A stretch of DNA of 64,000 nucleotides, taken from positions 223,325 to 287,324 of the forward strand of contig JAIUNV010000005.1 of the NCBI GenBank assembly GCA_020161435.1, in the 5' to 3' direction. The DNA comes from Bacteroidota bacterium (GTDB taxonomy: Bacteria; Bacteroidota; Bacteroidia; Chitinophagales; Chitinophagaceae). This document shows, piece after piece, positions 53,093 to 62,485 of this stretch. Positions within the stretch are counted from its first letter, which is position 1. Every line of letters begins with the position of its first letter. A model generated the notes under the pieces. That model worked only from the letters and a program-made list of their open reading frames with translations. It was not told where the DNA came from and ran no database searches. The translations under genes and the position numbers were made by a program.

Positions 53093-55606
53093 ATGTCAGC
53101 GTTTGATCCAACCAAGGCCAATGACAATGAACTCACCGGGGTGGGCGATTTGTACAAAGGCTGGTTTTTAGATTATGCATCGTATGTGATTTTGGAACGG
53201 GCCGTACCGGCTGTGGAAGACGGCCTGAAGCCCGTGCAACGCCGCATACTGCATGCCATGAAGGAAATGGATGATGGCCGCTACAACAAAGTGGCCAACA
53301 TTGTGGGCCAGAGCATGCAGTATCACCCGCATGGCGACATGAGCATTACCGATGCCCTGGTAAACATGGGCCAAAAAGACCTGCTCATTGATACACAGGG
53401 TAACTGGGGCGATGTACGCACCGGCGACGATGCGGCCGCTGCCCGTTATATTGAAGCCCGCCTCAGCAAGTTTGCGCTGGAAGTGGCTTTCAACGCCAAA
53501 ACCACGGAGTGGCAGCTGAGCTACGATGGTCGCAAGCAGGAGCCTGTTACCCTGCCCATGAAGTTTCCATTGCTGCTGGCTCAAGGTGCAGAAGGCATTG
53601 CCGTGGGCTTGTCTACCAAAATTTTGCCCCACAACTTTATTGAGCTGTGCGATGCGGCAGTGAAATATTTGAAAGGCAAACATTTTGATCTCTATCCCGA
53701 CTTTCAAACGGGTGGCCAGATTGATGTAAGCAATTACAACGATGGCAAGCGGGGCGGCAAAGTGAGGGTTCGTGCCCGCATTGAAGAGCTGGATAAGAAA
53801 ACGCTGGTGATTCACGATGTGCCGTATGGCGTAACCGTGAGCAGCCTTATCGACAGCATTACCAAAGCCACCGAAGCCAAAAAAATTCAGGTAAAAAAAG
53901 TAACCGATGTAACCGCTGCCGAGGTGCGCATTTTGGTGGAGTTGCCCGCCGGCACTTCTACCGATATTACCATCGATGCGCTGTATGCCTTCACCGATTG
54001 TGAGGTGAGTATTTCGCCCAACGCTTGTGTGATTATCGATCAAAAGCCAAGGTTTGTAACGGCTACCGATTTGCTGAAATGGAGCACCGACAATACCAAA
54101 GGCTTGTTGCAAAAAGAATTGCAGATAAAACTGGCCGAGCTCAACGAAAAATGGCATTACACTTCGTTGGAAAAAATCTTCTTCGAAGAAAAGATTTACA
54201 AAGAGCTGGAGAAGAAGCATGAAACATGGGACAAAGTGCTGCAGTCCATCGACAAAGCATTTGCACCTTTCAAACCACGACTGAAAAGAGATATTTCAAA
54301 AGAAGACATCATCAAGCTGACGGAGAAGCCGGTGCGTCGTATTTACAAACTCGACATCGACGAACTCGATCAGCAAATCAAGGGTATTGAAGGAGAGATT
54401 GCGCAGGTGCAGTTCGATTTGGACCACCTAAATGATTATGCCATCAAATACTATGAAAACCTGAAAGCCAAGTTTGGCAAGGGCCGTGAACGCAAAACGG
54501 AAATCCGTTTGTTCGATACCATTCAGGTGCGTCAGGTAGCGGTGGCCAATGCCAAGCTCTATGTCAACCGGGCAGAGGGTTTCATTGGTACCGGCCTCAA
54601 AAAAGATGAGTTCGTTACCGATTGTTCCGACCTCGACGATATCATTTGCATTACCAAACGTGGCACCATGAAAGTGGTGCGGGTGAGTGACAAAGCCTTT
54701 ATTGGCAAAGACATCATTCATGTAGCGGTCTTCAACAAAAACGATGAACGTACTACCTACAACATGATATATGTGGATGGCAAAAGTGGCGTGAGTTTTG
54801 CCAAGCGTTTTCAGGTAGGTGGTATTACCCGGGATAAGGAATACGATCTTACCAAAGGCACCGACAAGAGCCGGGTGCATTACCTTACGGTAAATGCCAA
54901 CGGCGAAGCCGAAGCAGTACGGGTAAACCTGAGTCCTACTTGTACTGCTCGTATCAAAGAGTTTGAATTTTACTTTGAAGAGCTGGCGATAAAAGGGCGT
55001 GCAAGTTTGGGCAATCAGGTTACAAAGTATCCCATCAAATCGGTGCGGTTTAAAGAGGCCGGCCGCTCTACTCTCGAAGGCCGCCGCCTGTGGTACGACG
55101 ACCAGTTTGGCCGGATTAATACCGATGAAAAAGGTTTGTACCTCGGCATGTTTGAAGGTGACGACAAACTGCTGGTGATTTATACCAATGGCACTTATGA
55201 AATCACCGATCAGGAACTGACACAACGTTTTGAAGCAGACAATGTATTGCTGATAGAACGCTTCGATCCCGAACGCATCATCACCGCCATTTACTTCGAT
55301 AGCGACAAAGTGCAGTTCAATATCAAGCGTTTTAAAATAGAAACCACCACACTCAAAACCAAATTCCAGTTTATCAAAGAAGGCAAGGATAACTACCTTG
55401 AATTGGTGACCACCGATGAAGAGCCGACCCTGATTTTGAAAACCGGAAAAGGTGCCACTGCCGAAACGCAGAAATTGAAAGTAAGCAGCCTGATAGATGT
55501 GATGGGTTGGAAAGCCGTGGGCAATAAACTGGTAGATAAGAAGGCCGTAGAAATGGAGTGGGAGCGACACGACGGACCACCCACGCAAAAAGAATTATTT
55601 GAGTAA
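53093..55606 (+). CDS. parC: DNA topoisomerase IV subunit A
   Basis: An 837-residue type IIA DNA-cleavage subunit. GLKPVQRRILHAMKEMDDGR, NIVGQSMQYHPHGDMSITDA and DAAAARYIEARLS with catalytic Tyr119 define the breakage-reunion core. Residues about 460 onward form the C-terminal propeller, which lacks an evident GyrA box (QRRGGKG), supporting ParC over GyrA. parE is 6.7 kb upstream on the same strand, separated by two small genes and the R-M island. Confidence 0.9.
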   Translation: MSAFDPTKANDNELTGVGDLYKGWFLDYASYVILERAVPAVEDGLKPVQRRILHAMKEMDDGRYNKVANIVGQSMQYHPHGDMSITDALVNMGQKDLLIDTQGNWGDVRTGDDAAAARYIEARLSKFALEVAFNAKTTEWQLSYDGRKQEPVTLPMKFPLLLAQGAEGIAVGLSTKILPHNFIELCDAAVKYLKGKHFDLYPDFQTGGQIDVSNYNDGKRGGKVRVRARIEELDKKTLVIHDVPYGVTVSSLIDSITKATEAKKIQVKKVTDVTAAEVRILVELPAGTSTDITIDALYAFTDCEVSISPNACVIIDQKPRFVTATDLLKWSTDNTKGLLQKELQIKLAELNEKWHYTSLEKIFFEEKIYKELEKKHETWDKVLQSIDKAFAPFKPRLKRDISKEDIIKLTEKPVRRIYKLDIDELDQQIKGIEGEIAQVQFDLDHLNDYAIKYYENLKAKFGKGRERKTEIRLFDTIQVRQVAVANAKLYVNRAEGFIGTGLKKDEFVTDCSDLDDIICITKRGTMKVVRVSDKAFIGKDIIHVAVFNKNDERTTYNMIYVDGKSGVSFAKRFQVGGITRDKEYDLTKGTDKSRVHYLTVNANGEAEAVRVNLSPTCTARIKEFEFYFEELAIKGRASLGNQVTKYPIKSVRFKEAGRSTLEGRRLWYDDQFGRINTDEKGLYLGMFEGDDKLLVIYTNGTYEITDQELTQRFEADNVLLIERFDPERIITAIYFDSDKVQFNIKRFKIETTTLKTKFQFIKEGKDNYLELVTTDEEPTLILKTGKGATAETQKLKVSSLIDVMGWKAVGNKLVDKKAVEMEWERHDGPPTQKELFE

Positions 55607-56382
55607 TGCTGCACAGCTGGCTACTTCCCGAAGGTATGGCTGCTCCTGAGCAGGCAAAGCGCATTGTGTCGCTGGTGCCCTCGCTTACCGAGTGGTTGCA
55701 TACACTGGGGCTGGAGGAGGAAACTGTAGGCATCACCAAGTTTTGCATTCGCCCCGATGAATGGTTTCGGCAAAAGACCAGGGTTGGGGGCACCAAAAAT
55801 GTACATGTGGATGAGCTGCTGGCGTTGCAACCAGATTTGGTGATTGCCAGCAAAGAAGAAAATGTAGCTGAACAGGTGCAAGCCATTGCACAGCAAGTGC
55901 CTGTGCTGCTTACGGATATAGAGAACCTCGAAGATGCTTTGACCAGCATGCAACTGATTGCTGACATTGCCCATCGGAGTGAAGCAGCAAAAGCGTTGTT
56001 GGCGCAAATTCAAATGGATTTTGCCACCGCTTTACCGCAGGCCGGCCGGGCTTTGTACCTCATTTGGCGGGAGCCATACATGAGTGTGGGTGGAGATACC
56101 TTCATTCATGCCATGTTGCAAATGGCCGGTTGGGAAAATGTATGCGGGCATCAATCCCGTTATCCAACTTTCACATTGGCAGAAATGCAGGCATTACAAC
56201 CCGATGTGTTGCTCCTGAGTAGCGAACCATTTCCGTTTAAAATCAATCACGTTCTGGAGCTGTCGGCTCATTTTCCACACACCCGAATTTGCCTGGTAGA
56301 TGGCGAAATGTTTAGTTGGTATGGCAGCAGGCTGTTGAAATCCATGTCGTATTTCAAAGAGTTGCACTGGCAATTGACCTAA
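55606..56382 (+). CDS. BtuF-like helical-backbone metal receptor domain protein
   Basis: A 258-residue protein of the periplasmic-binding-protein-like II group: RIVSLVPSLTEWLHTLGLEE, VGGTKNVHVDELLALQPDLV and ALQPDVLLLSSEPFPFK are the typical lobes joined by a long helix. Such proteins bind cobalamin, haem or siderophores for ABC importers. There is no signal peptide visible, and no permease or ATPase gene is near. The ATG shares its A with the parC stop codon, so the two are coupled. A cytosolic role is possible. Confidence 0.75.
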   Translation: MLHSWLLPEGMAAPEQAKRIVSLVPSLTEWLHTLGLEEETVGITKFCIRPDEWFRQKTRVGGTKNVHVDELLALQPDLVIASKEENVAEQVQAIAQQVPVLLTDIENLEDALTSMQLIADIAHRSEAAKALLAQIQMDFATALPQAGRALYLIWREPYMSVGGDTFIHAMLQMAGWENVCGHQSRYPTFTLAEMQALQPDVLLLSSEPFPFKINHVLELSAHFPHTRICLVDGEMFSWYGSRLLKSMSYFKELHWQLT

Positions 56383-56455
56383 TTGGCGGTTCCTGAATAC
56401 CAATATGCTGAGTTTGTACAAGAGTCTTTACTTTTACCCGCTTTAATTTTCGAGT

Positions 56456-57388
56456 ATGAGCACCAAAGAGAAACAGTTGGAAGAATTTGAGAGTCGGTTG
56501 ACAGGCGATGATTTAGCAGCCAATACCACCGAAGACTCAAGGCTTTCCTGGTTTAAGCGTAAGCACAAAGGCATTACTACTTCTACATCGGAGAAGCGGG
56601 AAACCCCCGATGGTTTGTGGACGATGTGCCCATCGTGCAAGTTTACCTGCACTACCATTGAGCTCAAAGAGAACTACTACGTTTGCCCCAAGTGCAATCA
56701 TCATCACCGTATTGGCAGCGATGAATATTTCGAAATCCTTTTTGACGAAAAAGAATACCAACGTTTGTTCGACGAAATCCGCAGCAAGGACTACCTCGGC
56801 TTTGTGGATTTGAAACCGTATCAAAAACGACTGGAAGAAACCTGGTCAAAAACCGACCTGCACGATAGCATGAGTGTGGCGTATGGCAAAGTGGGCGGCT
56901 TTGATTTGGTAGTGGCTTGTATGGATTTTGAATTCATTGGTGGTAGCCTCGGCAGTGTAATGGGTGAAAAAATATGCCGTGCTGCCGACTATTGTCTGGA
57001 GCACCGCATTCCGTTTATGATCATCAGCAAGAGCGGTGGTGCCCGTATGATGGAAAGTGCCTTCAGTCTTATGCAACTGCCTAAAACATTGGGTCGCTTG
57101 TCGCTGCTTTCTGATGCAAAGATTCCATACATTTCTCTGTGTACCGACCCCACATTCGGTGGCACCACGGCTTCGTTTTCTATGCTGGGCGATATCATCA
57201 TTGCAGAGCCCAATGCCCTCATTGGTTTTGCAGGCCCGAGGGTAATTAAAGAAACCATCAAGAAAGATTTACCGAAAGGATTTCAGCGGTCAGAGTTTTT
57301 GCTCGAACATGGTTTCCTCGATTTTATTGTAGACAGAAAAGAACTGAAAGCAAAGCTGGCGCAAATGCTGGATTTGTTTCAGCACTAA
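56456..57388 (+). CDS. accD: Acetyl-CoA carboxylase carboxyltransferase subunit beta
   Basis: A 310-residue subunit making malonyl-CoA with AccA. The zinc ribbon is CPSCKFTCTTI then YYVCPKCNHHHR (residues about 60-85). The crotonase-like core has GGSLGSVMGEKICRAADYCL, SKSGGARMMESAFSLMQLPK and DPTFGGTTASFSMLGDIIIA. The start ATG at 56456 agrees with family length. A terminator follows. Confidence 0.95.
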   Translation: MSTKEKQLEEFESRLTGDDLAANTTEDSRLSWFKRKHKGITTSTSEKRETPDGLWTMCPSCKFTCTTIELKENYYVCPKCNHHHRIGSDEYFEILFDEKEYQRLFDEIRSKDYLGFVDLKPYQKRLEETWSKTDLHDSMSVAYGKVGGFDLVVACMDFEFIGGSLGSVMGEKICRAADYCLEHRIPFMIISKSGGARMMESAFSLMQLPKTLGRLSLLSDAKIPYISLCTDPTFGGTTASFSMLGDIIIAEPNALIGFAGPRVIKETIKKDLPKGFQRSEFLLEHGFLDFIVDRKELKAKLAQMLDLFQH

Positions 57389-57395
57389 ATAACAG

Positions 57396-57420
57396 AAGCG
57401 CCAATTGCGGCGCTTTTTTT
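57396..57420 (+). terminator. Intrinsic terminator after accD
   Basis: AAGCGCC (57396-57402) pairs with GGCGCTT (57409-57415), then a T-run to 57420. Confidence 0.85.
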
Positions 57421-57436
57421 AACGGGATGGTGTAGC

Positions 57437-57874
57437 ATGGCAATCAGTAACAAACAGGCATATCACGAATACTTCATTGAGCAAACCTATACGGCGGGGC
57501 TGGTGCTTACCGGTACCGAAGTAAAAAGCTTACGGGCAGGCAAAGCCAGCTTCAATGATGCCTATTGTTTGTTTCATAAAGGCGAGCTGTATATTAAAAG
57601 CCTGCACATCAGCGAGTACAAGTTGGGCACCATTTACAACCACCTACCCACGCAGGAACGCAAATTGCTGCTTACCAAAAAAGAATTGAAAAAGCTGGAA
57701 GCCAAAATGAAAGAGAAGGGCTACACGATTGTGCCCCTTAAAATATTTTTTGCAGAAAGCGGCTACGCCAAAATTGAAATTGGTTTGGGCAAGGGTAAGA
57801 AGCTACACGACAAGCGGGAAACCCTCAAGCAAAAAGATGTGGACCGCGAAATTAAACGCTACATCAAGCGGTAA
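57437..57874 (+). CDS. smpB: SsrA-binding protein SmpB
   Basis: A 145-residue partner of tmRNA in ribosome rescue. HEYFIEQTYTAGLVLTGTEV, KSLRAGKASFNDAYC and the basic tail KGKKLHDKRETLKQKDVDRE are family-typical. The tmRNA gene was not found in the window. Three bases separate it from the next gene. Confidence 0.95.
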   Translation: MAISNKQAYHEYFIEQTYTAGLVLTGTEVKSLRAGKASFNDAYCLFHKGELYIKSLHISEYKLGTIYNHLPTQERKLLLTKKELKKLEAKMKEKGYTIVPLKIFFAESGYAKIEIGLGKGKKLHDKRETLKQKDVDREIKRYIKR

Positions 57875-57877
57875 ACG

Positions 57878-58690
57878 ATGCGGCTGCTTGTCTTTATATG
57901 CTTGCTTGTATTAGTGCTGCAGTCTTGCATGCAACAGCGCATTGCAAAGCATTTTCCTGCAATCAATCATTCTTCAGCATGTAGCGGCACACAGTTTTTT
58001 GCATTGGCCAAAAGTTATAATTGGCAGCAGCGGGATTCGCTGGCCATGGAGTGGTTTATGCAAGGCCATGTGCCCGATTTCTTTCTTCGCTTTGCACCCA
58101 TTCGGGTAACCATGAAAGACAGCAACGGGCATGCGTTTCGATTGACTTATTGGGTATCTCCCGATTATTTTGTGGTAGGCAACAATGAAGATTGGGTGCG
58201 GGTACCTATTACGCCAATGGCTGCTCAACGCCTGCTCGATACAGTGCATGCCATACTGCCCACCCGCAAAATGGTGGATGATACTTACCTGCAATCAACA
58301 GTGAAACTGGCACCATTGCCCATGTTTGTTTTTCGGGACAGTAGTGTTACCATGTATCAGCATCACCTTATGATAGAAGGCCAGCGCCAACAACGCAAAG
58401 GATTAATTGCTGGTATAAAAAAAGATGTGGTCACCACTTCAAAATTGCTAACTGACAAACGTGCTAATCGGGTGGCCATTTATGGATGGCATCAACCCAA
58501 TGGACAACCGATTCAGCCTTTGTACACCGGGCATGTAAACTGGTATGTTGATTACAGCCACGGCATTCGCTTTGTGCATGCCACTGGTAAACTCAATGGT
58601 AAAAAAGTGCAGTTAACAAACCTGCTTTCGAATCCGCAACTCGCAGCATTGCTCTGCACCGAAGACAGTTGCGGTTATGTACGCTTCTAA
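57878..58690 (+). CDS. Lipoprotein of unknown function
   Basis: A 270-residue protein with a lipoprotein signal (VLVLQSC, Cys17). The mature part holds VPDFFLRFAPIRVTMKDSNG, YFVVGNNEDWVRVPITPMAA and YGWHQPNGQPIQPLYTGHVN. I recognise no family. The conserved-looking Trp/His segments and good codon use suggest a real gene. It follows smpB closely. Confidence 0.65.
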   Translation: MRLLVFICLLVLVLQSCMQQRIAKHFPAINHSSACSGTQFFALAKSYNWQQRDSLAMEWFMQGHVPDFFLRFAPIRVTMKDSNGHAFRLTYWVSPDYFVVGNNEDWVRVPITPMAAQRLLDTVHAILPTRKMVDDTYLQSTVKLAPLPMFVFRDSSVTMYQHHLMIEGQRQQRKGLIAGIKKDVVTTSKLLTDKRANRVAIYGWHQPNGQPIQPLYTGHVNWYVDYSHGIRFVHATGKLNGKKVQLTNLLSNPQLAALLCTEDSCGYVRF

Positions 58691-58852
58691 AGATGCTTTG
58701 CAATTTCTCTTTCTACTTCATCTAAGAAGCCTTTCGTACATCATATTTGCCGTTCATGAATTGGTCAGGAAAATGCGCCATTCAGGCACAATTTGGTTTT
58801 TGAGCCGCATGATGTGAAGCAGTTTTACAGCCTTCATATCAAACGAACGCAC

Positions 58853-61276
58853 ATGAAAAACACACCAATCATTACACTGCTGTTATTGTTTTTGCTGCCT
58901 GCTTTGGCCATGGCACAACCCACAGGAAAAGTAAAAGGTACGGCTAAAGAAGGGGCTACTATTTCGTTATTAAAAGCCACGGACTCTGCAGTGGTGAAGA
59001 TGGCTGTGGCAGGTAGCGGCGGCCAATTTGAAATGGAACAATTGAGTTGGGGCAACTACCTGTTACAAATACATGCAGTTGGTTTTGAAGCATACATCTC
59101 GAATAAGTTTTCGCTGAATGATGCGGCGCCGACCTACGATGCTGGAATGCTAAAACTACAACCACTCAGCAATGAACTCAACAATGTAACGGTAACGGCC
59201 CGCAAGCAAATGGTAGAAGTACAGGCCGATAAAACTGTTGTGAATGTGGATGCTATGATTTCGAACACCGGTGCCACTGCATTGGAAGTGTTGGAAAAAT
59301 CGCCTGGCATTTCGGTAGACAGAGATGGTAATATCAGCATGCGGGGCAAGCAGGGCGTAATGGTATTGATTGATGGCAAACCCAGTTATTTAACGGGTGC
59401 CGATTTGGTAAACCTGCTCAGCTCCATGACGGCCAATCAACTCGATCAGATTGAACTGATGACCAACCCTCCGGCCAAGTATGATGCGGCGGGTAATGCA
59501 GGCATCATCAACATCAAAACCAAAAAGAGCAGGCAGCGTGGCTGGAATGGCAACCTGAATTTGAGCTACGGGCAAGGAAAATATGAGAAGCTCAACAACA
59601 GCCTCAACCTCAATTACCGCAACGAAAAATTGAATGTGTATCTGAATTACAGCCAGCGGCATTTCAAAGATTTCAATAACCTGCTTATCAATCGTACCTA
59701 CTACGATGCCACAGGAAAAGATGTGCAGGGCTATTTTGAGCAGCCCACGTATTTGCTCATCACGGGTAATCACAATAACCTGAAGGCTGGCATGGATTTG
59801 TACCTGAGTAAGAAAACAACACTTGGTTTTTCAGCGAGTGGTTTCATTTCGCCCAGAAGTTTTGATGGCAAAAGTATCGGCCATTTGAAAGGTGCCGATG
59901 CGGTGACTGACTCGTCTACTTATACCTTTAGCGACAATGGCAATCGTTGGCAAAATGCCGCCTTCAACATCAACCTGCGGCACAGTTTTTCAAAGAATAG
60001 TGAGCTCTCTGCCGATGTAGATTACAACCGTTACGACATGGCGAATAATCAGTTGTTTACCACGCAAATTGTACAGCCATTGGGTCAGGTAACGTTCAAT
60101 GAATTGCTGAAAGGCAACCTGCCATCCGTTATTGATATCTATGCTGCCAAGGCTGATTACAGCTATACTACCAGCAAAGGGGTGAAGTTAGAAACCGGTT
60201 GGAAATCGAGCTATGTACGCACCGACAACACTGCAGATTATTTCTTGTGGGCCAACAGCAACTGGAAGCCGGACTATGATAAAACCAATCATTTTGAATA
60301 CAAGGAAAACATCAATGCTGTGTATATCAACAGCAATAAAAGCTTTGGCAAGCTGAGTGTGCAGGCAGGTTTGCGTTTTGAAAATACCAATTACAAAGGC
60401 TATCAGCGGGGTAATCCACAAAAGGCAGATTCATCGTTCACCAACAACTACAATAAGTTGTTTCCAACGGTGTACCTCAGCTATCCGCTTGATTCAAATC
60501 ATACGGTGAACCTGAATGTTGGCCGTCGTATTGATCGTCCGGCGTACCAGCAAATGAATCCTTTTTTATTCTTCATCAATAAGTATACGTATCAGGTGGG
60601 CAACCCCTTTATTCAGCCACAGCTCACTACTACTTTCGAGCTGACACATACGTACAAAAACTGGTTGACGACCACCATCAACCACAGTGAAACCAATAAG
60701 TACTTTTCTCAAATTTTCAGAACGGAAGGTGAAGTAACCATACTGACGCAAGGCAACCTGGCCAGAATGCGCAACACTAGCCTCAGCATCAATGCTCAGT
60801 TGAATCCCACCAAGTGGTGGTCGGCCAATGTGAGCGGAACACTGAATAAAAGAGTGGTAAAAGGAGTGGGCAACAATGCCGATTTTGCCAGCGATAATGT
60901 GAGTTTTTCTGCCAATGCCAACAATAACTTTAAGCTTGGCAAGGGATGGAGTGCTGAACTATCGGGCAATTACAATTCCCGTTCTGCAGATGCGCAGTTT
61001 GTAATTGCAGGCTTTGGTCAGGTGTCGGCAGGCATTGCCAAACAGGTGTTGAAAAGCAAAGGCAGTGTAAAGTTGAATGTGCGGGATATTTTCTTTAGCC
61101 AAATCATCAATGGAGATATCCGCTATCAAAATGTGCGGGAGCATTTTAAACAAAGCCGGGATTCAAGAGTGGTGACCCTTTCTTTCTCATATCGCTTTGG
61201 CAAAAACTTTAACGACAACCGCCGCAAAACAGGTGGCAGTAGCGAAGAGCAACAGCGGGTAGGTGTTGGTGGTTAA
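58853..61276 (+). CDS. Outer membrane beta-barrel protein of the TonB-receptor type
   Basis: An 807-residue protein: signal peptide (1-21, ending AMAQP), a carboxypeptidase-regulatory-like domain (about 24-95), a plug-like part (NVTVTARKQMVEVQADKTVV, LEVLEKSPGISVDRDGNISM, LIDGKPSYLTGADLVNLLSS) and an outer-membrane barrel as in the OMP_b-brl_3 type, ending SFSYRFGKNFNDNRRK followed by a low-complexity tail. The ATG at 58853 is chosen because the earlier frame lacks a signal. The ligand is unknown. Confidence 0.85.
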   Translation: MKNTPIITLLLLFLLPALAMAQPTGKVKGTAKEGATISLLKATDSAVVKMAVAGSGGQFEMEQLSWGNYLLQIHAVGFEAYISNKFSLNDAAPTYDAGMLKLQPLSNELNNVTVTARKQMVEVQADKTVVNVDAMISNTGATALEVLEKSPGISVDRDGNISMRGKQGVMVLIDGKPSYLTGADLVNLLSSMTANQLDQIELMTNPPAKYDAAGNAGIINIKTKKSRQRGWNGNLNLSYGQGKYEKLNNSLNLNYRNEKLNVYLNYSQRHFKDFNNLLINRTYYDATGKDVQGYFEQPTYLLITGNHNNLKAGMDLYLSKKTTLGFSASGFISPRSFDGKSIGHLKGADAVTDSSTYTFSDNGNRWQNAAFNINLRHSFSKNSELSADVDYNRYDMANNQLFTTQIVQPLGQVTFNELLKGNLPSVIDIYAAKADYSYTTSKGVKLETGWKSSYVRTDNTADYFLWANSNWKPDYDKTNHFEYKENINAVYINSNKSFGKLSVQAGLRFENTNYKGYQRGNPQKADSSFTNNYNKLFPTVYLSYPLDSNHTVNLNVGRRIDRPAYQQMNPFLFFINKYTYQVGNPFIQPQLTTTFELTHTYKNWLTTTINHSETNKYFSQIFRTEGEVTILTQGNLARMRNTSLSINAQLNPTKWWSANVSGTLNKRVVKGVGNNADFASDNVSFSANANNNFKLGKGWSAELSGNYNSRSADAQFVIAGFGQVSAGIAKQVLKSKGSVKLNVRDIFFSQIINGDIRYQNVREHFKQSRDSRVVTLSFSYRFGKNFNDNRRKTGGSSEEQQRVGVGG

Positions 61277-61296
61277 TGCAAAATTCCGCTACAAAC

Positions 61297-61330
61297 AAAA
61301 GGCCGCTGATTATTACATCAGCGGCCTTTT
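61297..61330. terminator. Bidirectional terminator
   Basis: A perfect 14-bp stem (61297-61310 with 61317-61330) around TATTAC, with A-run and T-run on the two sides. It serves the barrel gene on the plus strand and the M42 gene on the minus strand. Confidence 0.9.
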
Positions 61331-61347
61331 TATAATGCTATCAATGA

Positions 61348-62469
61348 TTAATCGAAATAACTGAGGTTGGTTTTTGGGGTCAACACTTTCAGCGTTTCAA
61401 ACATCAGTTGAATGGTGCTTTCGATATCTTTTTTGTGCAGCATTTCTACCGTGGTGTGCATGTAGCGCAGCGGGATAGAAATGAGGACCGAAGGACAACC
61501 ATCATTGCTGTAAGCAAAGCTGTCGGTATCGGTGCCAGTGCTGCGGCTAAGGGCCCGCCATTGCACATCAATTTTCTTTTTGTCGGCTACATCTTCTACC
61601 AGGCCCAACAGTTTGTTGTGAATGGCAGGCGCATACGCCAGTGATGGACCTTTGCCGCAAGCCACATCGCCTTCAATGTTTTTGTTGATGAGCGGCGTAG
61701 TGGTATCATGCGTTACATCGGTTACAATGGCCACGTTGGGTTTGATGCGGCGGGCAATCATTTCTGCACCACGCAATCCAATCTCTTCCTGCACGGCATT
61801 TACCACGTATAAAGAGTAGGGGAGTTTGATGTTGTTTTCTTTGATGAGACGGGCCACTTCGGCAATCATAAAACCACCTACTCGGTTGTCGAATGCACGG
61901 GCAATGAGGTAGTCGTTGGCCAGTTCATCAAAGCCATCCTGATAGGTAACAACGGCACCTATATGAATGCCGAGTTCTTCTACTTCTTTTTTGCTGCGGG
62001 CACCACAATCGAGCCATAGGTTATCGGTGCGTGGGCTAGGTTCTTTAGTATCGGCAGTACCAATTCGTGTATGAATAGCCGGCCAGCCAAACACCGCTTT
62101 CACTGGTCCTTTTTTACCATGAATGAGCACCCGCATCGAAGGTGCAATCTGATGGTCTACACCGCCGTTACGTTTCAGGTACATCAATCCAGCGTCCGTG
62201 ATGTAGTTTACAAACCAGCTGATTTCATCCACGTGAGCTTCAATCACCACTTTAAAATCCTGCCCCGGATTGATGATGGCAGCGGCCGAACCATAAGGAT
62301 CTGTAAACTGCTCATCGCTGTATTGCTTTACATAATCGAGCCAAACCTGCTGCCCGCTTTTTTCAAAACCCACAGGGCTGGGTGTATTCAAATAATTTTT
62401 CAGAAACTGATACGATGCAGCGGGAATGCCTCCCTTTTTACTGCCTTCTTTTTTCTTACTTTTTGCCAT
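61348..62469 (-). CDS. M42-family metallo-aminopeptidase
   Basis: A 373-residue dinuclear metallopeptidase. VIEAHVDEISWFV supplies the first metal His and Asp; IARAFDNRVGGFMI the bridging Asp; AVQEEIGLRGAEM the catalytic Glu pair; IVTDVTHDT and YMHTTVEML the other ligands. The ATG at 62469 (MAKSKKKEGSKKGG) is chosen; a frame 19 codons longer overlaps the previous gene. Family members include glutamyl aminopeptidase and FrvX; specificity is not evident. Confidence 0.9.
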   Translation of the reverse strand: MAKSKKKEGSKKGGIPAASYQFLKNYLNTPSPVGFEKSGQQVWLDYVKQYSDEQFTDPYGSAAAIINPGQDFKVVIEAHVDEISWFVNYITDAGLMYLKRNGGVDHQIAPSMRVLIHGKKGPVKAVFGWPAIHTRIGTADTKEPSPRTDNLWLDCGARSKKEVEELGIHIGAVVTYQDGFDELANDYLIARAFDNRVGGFMIAEVARLIKENNIKLPYSLYVVNAVQEEIGLRGAEMIARRIKPNVAIVTDVTHDTTTPLINKNIEGDVACGKGPSLAYAPAIHNKLLGLVEDVADKKKIDVQWRALSRSTGTDTDSFAYSNDGCPSVLISIPLRYMHTTVEMLHKKDIESTIQLMFETLKVLTPKTNLSYFD

Positions 62470-62485
62470 ATTTCTAAATGATTGT

